Below are positions 15,296-22,064 of a stretch of DNA of 25,808 nucleotides, one piece after another. The notes under the pieces were generated by a model, which worked only from the letters and a program-made list of their open reading frames with translations, made no database searches and was not told the DNA's origin. Every line of letters starts with the position of its first letter. The first letter of the stretch is position 1. The DNA is from JBBKWJ01 sp037968895 (lineage in GTDB: Bacteria; Actinomycetota; Acidimicrobiia; Acidimicrobiales; SZUA-35): assembly GCA_037968895.1 (NCBI GenBank), contig JBBKWJ010000015.1, forward strand, positions 1 to 25,808, given 5' to 3'. The translations under genes were made by a program, and so were the position numbers.

Positions 15296-16198
15296 GTGGC
15301 TTCTGACCAGCGCAGCGCTCAGTCAAGTTTCGGGGACAACGGCAGCGCGGTGTTGGCGTGGTTTGAGCAAGAAGGTCGTGACCTTCCATGGCGGTTGAGC
15401 CGTGATCCATTCGAGATTCTCGTCGCCGAACTGATGCTTCAGCAGACTCAGGTCGCCCGGGTTCTTGAGCGTTGGCCGCAGTTCCTGCGACGGTTCCCGT
15501 CAGCGGCGAAGTGTGCGGCCTCGCCTGTCGCCGATGTCATCGATGAGTGGTCTGGGCTCGGCTACAACCGCCGAGCGGTGTTCTTGCATCGGGCATGCGT
15601 GACGGTCGTCAACGAGTTTGACGCCGTCATGCCTGAGTCGCTGGCCGAGTTACTTGCCCTCCCAGGAATCGGGCCATACACAGCGAGGGCGATCCGAGCA
15701 TTCGCATACGAGGCAGACGAAGCGATCGTTGATACCAACGTTGGCCGGATTCTTGCGAGGTGGTCAGGGCGTGCCTTCTCGCCTCGCCAAGCCCAGCAAC
15801 TTGCAGATGCTTCAGTCCCGAAAGGCAACGGTTGGGCCTGGAACCAGGCTCTGCTCGATATCGGCGCAACCTTGTGTGGGGCCAAGTCGCAGGGGTGCGA
15901 TCGCTGTCCTCTCCTCAAGAGTTGCGCATGGCAAGGTATTGGGGACGATCCCGCGATTGGTTCGGCCGCAGTGTCACGACGCCAGAGTAAATTTTCGGGC
16001 TCTGATCGCCAAGGCCGGGGTCGAATTATTGACGCTCTCCGAACATGCCCGATTAAACGCGCCAACGCGGCTGTCGTTGCGGGCTGGCCCGGCGAGCACG
16101 ACCGGGTCGAGCGCGTTATAGAGGGCTTGCTTCGCGATGGCCTAGTTGAGCTAGAGGGCGACTCATTGCAGTTGCCTGGCTCTGGGCGAGTGGAATAG
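15296..16198 (+). CDS. mutY: A/G-specific adenine DNA glycosylase
   Basis: This 300-residue protein removes adenine mispaired with 8-oxoguanine in base-excision repair. The active-site Glu lies in AELMLQQTQV, the helix-hairpin-helix is LPGIGPYTARAI, the catalytic Asp is in VDTNVGRILAR, and the 4Fe-4S cluster is bound by the C-x6-C-x2-C-x5-C series CGAKSQGCDRCPLLKSC. It lacks the C-terminal Nudix-like OxoG-recognition domain of long MutY proteins and has only a short winged tail, as in many actinobacteria. The start is GTG at 15296, with AGGA eight bases upstream; TAGGAT six bases before the GTG could instead be the -10 of a leaderless message. Its 3' end overlaps the opposite-strand histidine kinase gene by 83 bases. 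Confidence 0.95.
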   Translation: MASDQRSAQSSFGDNGSAVLAWFEQEGRDLPWRLSRDPFEILVAELMLQQTQVARVLERWPQFLRRFPSAAKCAASPVADVIDEWSGLGYNRRAVFLHRACVTVVNEFDAVMPESLAELLALPGIGPYTARAIRAFAYEADEAIVDTNVGRILARWSGRAFSPRQAQQLADASVPKGNGWAWNQALLDIGATLCGAKSQGCDRCPLLKSCAWQGIGDDPAIGSAAVSRRQSKFSGSDRQGRGRIIDALRTCPIKRANAAVVAGWPGEHDRVERVIEGLLRDGLVELEGDSLQLPGSGRVE

Positions 16199-16820
16199 TC
16201 CACCGCACCGTCGTCCCTCCGGCTTCGCCCAATCCCACGGTGAACGTCCCGCCGTTCCGATCGGCTCTGTAGGCCATGTTTGTCAGGCCGTTACCTGAAG
16301 TAGTCGAGGGTCGTGGCGTCATCGCGTCGAGCGAGACGCCAATACCGTCGTCGGTAATAATGAGTTGTAGCTCTTGCTGTTCCCACCGCACGTCGATGTC
16401 GATGACGGTGGCCTCCGAATATTTCGCCGCATTTGTTATGGCCTCCGTGATGACGGCGATGACATCGCATTGCACGGTGCCGCTGAGCACGGGCAAGATA
16501 GCGCTCGTCGAAAGCGATAGCTCGTGGGTGCACAACGCGTCGAAGTGCCGGACGAGCCTGATCAATTGGTCACGGAGTGGCTCAGCCTGATTGGTGAGTT
16601 CGAAGACGGCGTCGCGAACGCTGCGAATCACACTGTCGAGGCCATGTATTGCCTGATCGAGTTTGGCTCGCTCCGGTATCGGAAGCAGATGCCGGACACT
16701 GTGGAGGGAGAGGGCAACGCCCGTGATTTCGGACAATGCCGAGTCGTGTAGATCACGAGCTATTCGGCGCCTCTCTTCGGCCACTGCGGTGTGCACATCG
16801 CTTGTGTCTTGAATCGTCAC
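16116..16820 (-). CDS. Sensor-less NarL-partner histidine kinase (HisKA_3/HATPase)
   Basis: The 234-residue cytosolic protein has only the kinase core. The dimerisation and phosphoacceptor helix is EERRRIARDLHD with His25 as the phosphorylation site. The ATPase part has the N-box ITEAITNAAKYSEA, DDGIGV, and GNGLTNMAYRADRNGG, ending in TTVRWTIPL. About 23 extra residues lie in the overlap with mutY. No membrane segment or sensor domain precedes the His helix, so the signal must reach it through a partner protein or directly in the cytoplasm. The GTG start at 16820 has GGAG five bases before it. The response regulator gene diverges from it 198 bases away, and the two likely form a two-component pair. 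Confidence 0.92.
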   Translation of the reverse strand: MTIQDTSDVHTAVAEERRRIARDLHDSALSEITGVALSLHSVRHLLPIPERAKLDQAIHGLDSVIRSVRDAVFELTNQAEPLRDQLIRLVRHFDALCTHELSLSTSAILPVLSGTVQCDVIAVITEAITNAAKYSEATVIDIDVRWEQQELQLIITDDGIGVSLDAMTPRPSTTSGNGLTNMAYRADRNGGTFTVGLGEAGGTTVRWTIPLAQSQATAMSRPLAQLGHREASPL

Positions 16821-16894
16821 TGTCGCTCCATTTGGTCAAGTAGCAGATCACACCCATCGACTACCTCTTACCTTCTTGTCGGTGCATCTACATG

Positions 16895-16907
16895 TTCCTG
16901 TAAGGAA
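16895..16907. promoter_or_regulatory. Imperfect palindrome between the divergent kinase and regulator genes
   Basis: TTCCT-GTA-AGGAA is a 13-base inverted repeat with 5-base arms in the 198-base shared upstream region. It is a candidate operator, perhaps for the response regulator itself. Evidence is only the symmetry and the location. Confidence 0.3.
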
Positions 16908-16977
16908 AACTGCAATGATTGGTGAAGAATGCAAGCCATCGTGGCCGTGTGGTGCTGCTTCAACAAGAAACTTCAAG

Positions 16978-16987
16978 CAAGTACTTG
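16978..16987. promoter_or_regulatory. Perfect palindrome upstream of the response regulator
   Basis: CAAGTACTTG is a perfect 10-base palindrome 31 bases before the regulator start. It overlaps a possible -35 (TTGATT, 16986-16991) with a weak -10 (GATAGG) 17 bases on. Binding here would block transcription, so autorepression is possible. It does not match the NarL heptamer. Confidence 0.3.
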
Positions 16988-17018
16988 ATTGCGCCGGACG
17001 CCGCACCGATAGGAATTT

Positions 17019-17645
17019 GTGCCAGTCCGACTACTTATCATCGATGACCATCCCGTCGTGCGAGCCGGTCTCGAATCGATCTTCGAATTGGAAGACGAGT
17101 TCGAGGTGGTTGCATCCGTTGACAGCCTTGCGCAGTTGCGTTACGTCGACACGGACCTGAAGCCAGATCTCATTATGTGCGATCTCGTTCTTGGTTCGAG
17201 CCGCGGGACTGACCTCTTGACCGAACCGCGACTCGATTCATTCCAACATGTGCCGGTGCTGATCTACTCCTCATCCGACTCCATCGATGATGTCTACGAA
17301 TCGATCGAAGCTGGCGCCTCAGGCTTCGTTATAAAATCGGCAACCACAGAAACGCTGTTCTACGGCATCCGGACGGTCATGAGCGGTGGCACGTTTGTTG
17401 ACCCGTCGCTTGTCGGGAGCATCGTTGAGGCCAAGAAGGACTCAGTTCGCCCGAATTCTTTCAGTGAGCGTGAGTCCCACCTTCTTCGACTGGTCGCGGA
17501 AGGGCTAACCAATCGCGAGATAAGCGCCACGTTGCACCTCGCCGAGAAAACTGTGAAAAACCAACTCACCGGGATCTTCCGACGTCTAGGTGTGCGGAAT
17601 AGAACCGAAGCAGCAATCTGGGCCCGAAACCACCTCGCGCTCTAG
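17019..17645 (+). CDS. NarL/FixJ-family response regulator
   Basis: The 208-residue protein has a receiver domain (1 to about 125) with the acidic pocket Asp9/Asp10, phosphoacceptor Asp55 in MCDLVLG, and Lys106 in GFVIKS. A LuxR-type helix-turn-helix (about 146-205) follows, with FSERESHLLRLVAEGLTNRE and LAEKTVKNQLTGIFRRLG. It binds DNA as a dimer after phosphorylation. The start is GTG at 17019 with AGGA four bases before it. The HisKA_3 kinase is encoded divergently upstream and is the likely partner. The target genes cannot be told, but the neighbouring selenoprotein cluster ends only seven bases downstream on the other strand. Confidence 0.96.
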   Translation: MPVRLLIIDDHPVVRAGLESIFELEDEFEVVASVDSLAQLRYVDTDLKPDLIMCDLVLGSSRGTDLLTEPRLDSFQHVPVLIYSSSDSIDDVYESIEAGASGFVIKSATTETLFYGIRTVMSGGTFVDPSLVGSIVEAKKDSVRPNSFSERESHLLRLVAEGLTNREISATLHLAEKTVKNQLTGIFRRLGVRNRTEAAIWARNHLAL

Positions 17646-17646
17646 G

Positions 17647-17662
17647 GGCGCTTTAGGGCGCC
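17647..17662. terminator. Short hairpin at the convergent junction of response regulator and pentapeptide genes
   Basis: GGCGC, loop TTTAGG, GCGCC forms a 5-bp GC-only stem over the 7-base gap and the end of the minus-strand gene. There is no T-run on either side. It may end transcription from both directions, but the stem is short. Confidence 0.3.
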
Positions 17663-18333
17663 TCGATGCTGAGCCCGATCGACGCTGCGAGCCGGTACGA
17701 CAAGGCTGGCAACTGCTGTTCGGAAACGAGAAATCCGTCGAGTCGATTGAAACCAGTAAGGCCAAGCGGCTCGCACTCACGTAGGTCGGTCCGTGTTGAC
17801 GTCACCCGGTCGATGTTGAGCGACTCGACCCGTGACCCAGGGAAACTAACGTCTTCGAATTGGGCGCTGTATGCGTCCATATCTTCGATCGTGCAGTCGT
17901 TAAAGATGACTCGCCGCAACGTCGCCATGCGGAGATTAGTGAGCCGAAGCACGCATTCGTCGAACTCGCAGTCTTGAATCACGCCATCAGAGAAGTCCGT
18001 ACCGACCAGTTTGACTCCTCGGAAGACGCTTTGTCTGGCCGTCCTGATCCGTAGCCGGCTCAGATCGCTCTGCTCAACGACTGACCCGGAGATCTGCGCC
18101 TCCATATCCGCATCGGCTGCACGCAGCGAAACGGCGGTCAATCGGCTATCGCTAATGTCGAGCCGGTGAGCTTCGCCAAGATCGAGTGTCAAACGCGCCA
18201 GATCAACCGATCCGACTTCGGCGATGCCGTCGTATCCGTCGACTTCGAATCGTTCGGTGAACCGGGACGTCGGCTTTGGGTCGGCTCGGCGAGGCTTTAC
18301 CGCAAACGGCTCGTCGACCGTAATGAAGCCCAT
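17653..18333 (-). CDS. Pentapeptide-repeat-like protein
   Basis: The 226-residue protein has, from about residue 40, a run of roughly five-residue steps with Leu, Phe or Val in the centre: VDLARLTLDL, LDISDSRLTAVSLRAADAD, QSDLSRLRI, QSVFRGVKLVGTDFSDGVI, FDECVLRLTNLRMATLRRV. This is the pattern of a right-handed quadrilateral beta-helix. No enzyme motif is visible. Pentapeptide proteins usually act through binding other macromolecules; a DNA-gyrase type role is only one option. The ATG at 18333 lies 11 bases after the stop of the UGSC selenoprotein gene, so it is the third gene of that cluster. Whether it takes part in the same function is unknown. Confidence 0.82.
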   Translation of the reverse strand: MGFITVDEPFAVKPRRADPKPTSRFTERFEVDGYDGIAEVGSVDLARLTLDLGEAHRLDISDSRLTAVSLRAADADMEAQISGSVVEQSDLSRLRIRTARQSVFRGVKLVGTDFSDGVIQDCEFDECVLRLTNLRMATLRRVIFNDCTIEDMDAYSAQFEDVSFPGSRVESLNIDRVTSTRTDLRECEPLGLTGFNRLDGFLVSEQQLPALSYRLAASIGLSIEAP

Positions 18334-18344
18334 GTGCTTGGCCG

Positions 18345-18884
18345 TTAGGCCGAAGCAGTGATTTTCGCGATGAGCTGAGCGACTGCTTGATCAGCGATGT
18401 CGGCCATCTCTTCGTCGGTGCGATCCTGAATGGGATGCTGAACGAAGACTCTTTCAGGGTCGGACCCGAGGGCCTTGCTCTGAATCGCGGCCGCATCGAC
18501 GAACACTTCGCTAGCGACAAATACGCCGGGCAGGCCGCGACGCTCGAGATCGGTGATGTCGTGCACACTGCACGACGTGCAGCTACCTCAATCGGCTAGT
18601 GCTTCGATGACGGCGTCACACTGGCTCGCGATCTCTTGGCGAAGGTCGAGCGGGGCGACTCGTGCGAATGTTGGCTTCGTGAAACGCATGACCGTCGCGC
18701 CGTGTTCGGCGAGGCGCTCGCTCACTCGATTCAGAAAGACGTCGCCGCGAGGCTTCGAGATATCGAGCAGGGCAACGACGGCGCCATCGAGAGAAGTTAA
18801 TCGCTCGGCTTTGGGCACCTGGCTCGTCGCGGTCCCTGCGGTTGGGTCAAGCACAGTGGTCGTCATGGTGAGATCATTACGCAT
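18345..18884 (-). CDS. UGSC-family selenoprotein with in-frame TGA read as selenocysteine
   Basis: Read through one TGA (18590-18588), the frame from the ATG at 18884 gives 179 residues with Sec99 in U-G-S-C-T-S-C. The preceding half (TVLDPTAGT, LDGAVVALLDISKPRGDVFL, IASQCDAVIEALAD) and the following half (SVHDITDLERRGLPGVFVAS, then SKALGSDPERVFVQHPIQDR) make one alpha/beta domain typical of the UGSC selenoprotein family known mainly from marine metagenomes. The UGSC motif stands at the end of a strand, as expected for a redox centre; in Cys homologues C replaces U. A strong SECIS-like hairpin follows. An ATG at 18866 gives a family-like start (MTTTVLDPTAG) and may be the true one. The thioredoxin-fused protein ends 13 bases upstream. 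The chemical reaction of the family is not established. Confidence 0.93.
18558..18576 (-). promoter_or_regulatory. Candidate bacterial SECIS element for the UGSC gene
   Basis: GTCGTGCA, loop GTG, TGCACGAC is a perfect 8-bp stem with a 3-base loop whose first base is G. The loop starts 19 bases after the TGA, within the range used for bacterial SECIS elements. An overlapping alternative hairpin (CTGCAC, loop GTC, GTGCAG, 18568-18582) is also perfect and excludes the first, but its loop is only 11 bases from the TGA. Confidence 0.75.
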
Positions 18885-18897
18885 CGAGCGCTTGCTG

Positions 18898-20358
18898 TCA
18901 CGCCCAGGCCGAGATCAGCGCAGTCACAGGTTCAGATCCCTTCGCTCCGCTGACCCATCCGCCCAGGACCGATGAGAAGAGGCCGGCATTGCCACCAGCG
19001 TGAACGATATGAAGTCCGCCAGCCCGATATTTCGGTACTTGGCTTCCAGCGAACGCCTCGGGTAGCCCCTCAGCGATGTCGTTGGCGCCTCTGATGAGAT
19101 CATCGGTATCGAGCGTGAGCAGCTGATCGAGCTCGGCACGGAGTCGAGCCTTGTCCCAGCCTGCATCGGCAAATACATGGCCGTGTTCAGGTGAGATCAC
19201 GAGCATTGCGTCGAAGCCTATGACTAGCTTGGGATGCCCCATCGTTTTGAGCACCTCGGCGAACGAGCGGGCGAGCGACTCGGGCGTTCTCGAGAGTTGG
19301 TCGATGATCGGGGTTGGGCCGAAGCCGGCGAAGAGGGTCAGCGCGTCAGCGCCCTCTTCGGTGCCTCGTTCGGTTGCAAGCGAACTGAAAGGTGAGTCGT
19401 ACTCTCGTTCAGCGAAGCAAAGCCCCAGCTTCGATGAGGCCCCCTGCACTGCCATGTCGACCTCGCCGGGGCGTCCTCCGCCCAGGTTGCGGACGACAAG
19501 CTGTAGGGCACGACCGATTGTCATATTGGCTCGGTTCCCCTGACCAAACACATTGCCGTCGCTGTTCATGTTGATGCGTTTGGTTACGGGTCCATTGACA
19601 ATCATCACCGGACCGGCGAAGTAGGTGGTGGCGAGGAGTCCGTGGAGATTGAACTCGTCGCGACACGCAGCTTCGACAGCCGCGAGTACGACGGGGAAGT
19701 ATTCGGGTTTGCAGCCGGCCATGACTGCGTTGATGGCGACTTGTTCGACTGTTGCTTCGACGAGGTTCGGCGGGATGATGCCAACGACCTCTTGAGGGCC
19801 ACGGCTTGTACCGTCGAGCATGCGGAGCACCCGTGCTTCAGTGGCAGGGATGACGGGAAGCCCGTCGCTCCAGCCGCGGTCAAAGGCTGCCTCCATCTCG
19901 TCTTCGAGCTCGGCGATTTCGATTCGCTTGCTCACAAGGACGTCTCCACGGAAACGAACGGCGAGCATGTCAGACAATGTCGGGTCGACGGAGAGCGATC
20001 CGCAGCCCGGCCGATGGTCGGGAAGGCCGGGTCCCAAGTCGGTGAGGCCCGTGAACGACTCCCACTGCTCCCGCGACCAGCCAACGATTCTCTCTTGCTC
20101 GACGCCATCAACAAAACGAAGGAGTGTCGGCACTGTCTCTATGTGGTGATGCCAAGAGAAGTCGAGGTTGGTGTCGTCGGTCGGCGACAGGTTCTCGGGA
20201 AACGCGGGGTCATCTTGAGTGAACACCACGACAGAGTCAGCAGCCGCGACTTGCTCGAGGACCGACGTGACGAGTTCGCATGTTGGACAGTCGCGTTTCA
20301 CCACCGCAACTAGCCCATCGGTGACCGGCGGTGAAGGGATTAGTGTCATCTCGCTCAT
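18898..20358 (-). CDS. Thioredoxin-like domain fused to a large domain associated with UGSC selenoproteins
   Basis: The 486-residue protein has two parts. Residues 12 to about 110 look like a thioredoxin fold: VAVVKRDCPTCELV with C24-P-T-C27, a DSVVVFTQDDP strand, ETVPTLLRFVDG with the cis-Pro, and an REQWESFTGL helix. After a GCGSLS segment comes a large domain (about 125-486) with RGWSDGLPVIPATEARVLRM, VVGIIPPNLVEATVEQVAIN, MAGCKPEYFPVV, GPVMIVNGPVTKRINMNSDG, and a late AGGLHIVHAGGNAG. I do not recognise a named enzyme in it. I recall such proteins next to UGSC genes, and here the UGSC gene follows by 13 bases. I infer that the thioredoxin part recycles the selenenyl-sulfide of the UGSC protein or acts on the same substrate. 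The ATG at 20358 has no Shine-Dalgarno; TCTAGT eight bases upstream fits a leaderless message. Confidence 0.9.
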   Translation of the reverse strand: MSEMTLIPSPPVTDGLVAVVKRDCPTCELVTSVLEQVAAADSVVVFTQDDPAFPENLSPTDDTNLDFSWHHHIETVPTLLRFVDGVEQERIVGWSREQWESFTGLTDLGPGLPDHRPGCGSLSVDPTLSDMLAVRFRGDVLVSKRIEIAELEDEMEAAFDRGWSDGLPVIPATEARVLRMLDGTSRGPQEVVGIIPPNLVEATVEQVAINAVMAGCKPEYFPVVLAAVEAACRDEFNLHGLLATTYFAGPVMIVNGPVTKRINMNSDGNVFGQGNRANMTIGRALQLVVRNLGGGRPGEVDMAVQGASSKLGLCFAEREYDSPFSSLATERGTEEGADALTLFAGFGPTPIIDQLSRTPESLARSFAEVLKTMGHPKLVIGFDAMLVISPEHGHVFADAGWDKARLRAELDQLLTLDTDDLIRGANDIAEGLPEAFAGSQVPKYRAGGLHIVHAGGNAGLFSSVLGGWVSGAKGSEPVTALISAWA

Positions 20359-20359
20359 C

Positions 20360-20387
20360 GTCGCAGACTAGATCACAGAGCTGCGAC
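20360..20387. promoter_or_regulatory. Inverted repeat around the predicted -10 of the selenoprotein cluster
   Basis: Arms GTCGCAG (20360-20366) and CTGCGAC (20381-20387) are perfect, 14 bases apart, with centres 21 bases apart, that is two helical turns. The spacer contains TCTAGT on the minus strand (20372-20367), the possible -10 of the cluster. The near arm stands one base before the start codon at 20358. This is the geometry of a dimeric repressor site. Chance is possible for arms of this length. Confidence 0.45.
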
Positions 20388-20528
20388 GCGCCGCACTGGC
20401 AGCATCGCTATCTCGACGGCCAAATCGTGGTTGAAGTGAGACGTTGTTCACATTTGCTTTCCACCGGAACCTCAGTGATCTACGGTCACCGATGGGATCG
20501 CCGAAGTCAGACGAGGGGTCGTCAATTA

Positions 20529-21374
20529 ATGGAAGTCAAGTTCTATGGGGTTCGGGGTTCAACTCCTTGTTCTTGCCCGCAAACGGCGGGAGTCGGTGGC
20601 AACACCTCATGCGTCCTTATCCAGGCGGCAGGCGCCGCTCCGATCTTGCTCGATCTAGGAACCGGTCTGCGATACTTTGGCCACGACTGGAAGGAAGCCC
20701 ACCCAGGCGAAGCATTCTCCGGACTCGCTTTGGTGAGCCATCTGCATTGGGACCACGTGCAAGGCATCCCTTTCTTCCCTCCCGTGCGCGATAGCGATTC
20801 AGTGCTCCATGTCATCGCACCGCCCCAGCCCGGAGCCACGAAACTGTCAGATGTGTTCGATGCTTTCCTCCAGCCGCCGATGTTTCCGGTCCGGCTCGCA
20901 GACTTCGCTGGCGCCGTCACATTTGAGTCACGGGCTGGTGGGACAATCGATCATGGGCCGCTTCGCGTCACCATTCGTGCGGTACAGCACAACGGCGCCA
21001 CCAACGGCTACCGCATCGACGATCCGCGTTCGGGGCACTCCGTTGCGTACATCAGCGACCATCAGCAACCGACGCTCGACTCGACACACATCGACAACGC
21101 GGCGCTTGAGCTTTGCGATGGCGTTGACGTTCTGATCCATGATGCCCAATATGACAACGCCGAATTCGCGGTTAGACAATCGTGGGGGCACTCAACAATC
21201 GAGTACGCGGTCGAAGTCGCCGCTCGCTCGGGCGCTAAGCACCTTTGTCTGTTCCACCACGACCCGTCGCACAACGACGAGTGGATTGCCAACGCAGTAG
21301 CAGAAGCGACAGGGATTGCGGCTGGACGCTTCACCGTGAGCGCTGCGATCGAGGGCGAGTCAATCAATCTCTAG
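20529..21374 (+). CDS. MBL-fold metallo-hydrolase
   Basis: The 281-residue protein starts VKFYGVRGSTPC, as do MBL proteins related to phosphoribosyl cyclic-phosphate phosphodiesterases and PhnP. The metal ligands are visible: SHLHWDHVQG (HxHxDH), QHNG, SDHQ, HDAQYD and the closing GAKHLCLFHHDPSHND. There is no signal peptide. The frame is open upstream to 20331, but that part does not look like protein of the family and lies in the divergent promoter region, so I chose the ATG at 20529 with GAGGGG ten bases upstream. It diverges from the thioredoxin/UGSC cluster with 170 bases between. The substrate is probably a phosphodiester or a thiol conjugate; this is not certain. Confidence 0.93.
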   Translation: MEVKFYGVRGSTPCSCPQTAGVGGNTSCVLIQAAGAAPILLDLGTGLRYFGHDWKEAHPGEAFSGLALVSHLHWDHVQGIPFFPPVRDSDSVLHVIAPPQPGATKLSDVFDAFLQPPMFPVRLADFAGAVTFESRAGGTIDHGPLRVTIRAVQHNGATNGYRIDDPRSGHSVAYISDHQQPTLDSTHIDNAALELCDGVDVLIHDAQYDNAEFAVRQSWGHSTIEYAVEVAARSGAKHLCLFHHDPSHNDEWIANAVAEATGIAAGRFTVSAAIEGESINL

Positions 21375-21449
21375 CTGATTTTGTGGCTGAGTCTGTTGGC
21401 CCCAGGTGTGGGAGCTAGAGTCGCTGGCGATCATGCTCTGGAGGACCCC

Positions 21450-21950
21450 ATGACAAATGACGCAACCCCTGCTATCGACCCAAGCGACTTTCGCAGAGTG
21501 CTTGGGCACTTTCCAACAGGAGTCACTGTCGTTACAGCGATGGGCGACGATGGACCTTCTGGCGTAGCCATCGGGTCGTTCGCGTCGATCTCGCTCGACC
21601 CGCCACTGGTTGGCTTCTTCCTCGGGACGGAGTCCTCAAGCGGTGCTGTGATCGAATCGGCCGGCTCGTTCTGCGTCAACATCCTTGCCGCTGACCAACT
21701 TGAGTTGTGCGGAGTCATGGCCTCCAAGTCACCAACAAAGTTTGACGGGGTTGACTGGAGCCCGGCACCTACCTCCGGCTCGCCGATCCTCCCAGGTTGC
21801 GTCGGCTACATCGATTGTGTCGTCGACCGCGTCATCGAGCTGGGCGACCACAATCTCATCGTTGGCGGAGTTCGGGCGCTCGATGCATTCGACGTCGCTA
21901 GTCCAATGGTGTTCCACACCGGCCGATATGGCGGGTTCGGCGAAAACTAA
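21450..21950 (+). CDS. Flavin reductase-like FMN-binding split-barrel protein
   Basis: The 166-residue protein has the flavin reductase domain throughout: FRRVLGHFPTGVTVVTA at the start, GVAIGSFASISLDPPLVGFFL, SAGSFCVNILAADQLELC, and PSGSPILPGCVGYIDC-like text followed by DHNLIVGGVRAL and the final FHTGRYG. Such enzymes reduce FMN or FAD with NAD(P)H for two-component monooxygenases, or act directly on small molecules. The ATG at 21450 has GGAGG five bases upstream, so I rejected the longer frame from 21381. It follows the MBL gene by 75 bases. The oxygenase partner is not evident in the window. Confidence 0.94.
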   Translation: MTNDATPAIDPSDFRRVLGHFPTGVTVVTAMGDDGPSGVAIGSFASISLDPPLVGFFLGTESSSGAVIESAGSFCVNILAADQLELCGVMASKSPTKFDGVDWSPAPTSGSPILPGCVGYIDCVVDRVIELGDHNLIVGGVRALDAFDVASPMVFHTGRYGGFGEN

Positions 21951-22064
21951 ATTCGCCAGCGACTTTAGTAAGTGGGCACATCGCCTCAACTTCGAGCCGC
22001 TGACCTGCTGCATACTGGGAAGGCGCCTGCTAGCGAGCCGGCGAGTGATCTGTGGAGGACAAAC

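Noticed and set aside
15114..15410. A separate 98-residue minus-strand ORF ending at the TGA
   Set aside because: Only its last 40 residues look like protein (the N-terminus of the SelU-like protein). The earlier part is antisense to mutY. It is the front half of the selenoprotein.
18345..18566. A separate 73-residue ORF starting at a GTG
   Set aside because: It is the C-terminal half of the UGSC selenoprotein; the GTG is Val107.
14676..18884. Pseudogenes or sequencing errors explaining both in-frame TGAs
   Set aside because: Two genes with one TGA each at the redox position, both followed by SECIS-like hairpins and with no other lesion, make chance very unlikely.
18898..18900. A third Sec codon at the TGA ending the thioredoxin-fused protein
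   Set aside because: Only six sense codons follow before TAA, and no redox motif is near; it is a normal stop.
20331..20528. 66-residue N-terminal extension of the MBL-fold protein
   Set aside because: The text is not like the family and covers the divergent promoter region; the ATG at 20529 starts the conserved domain.
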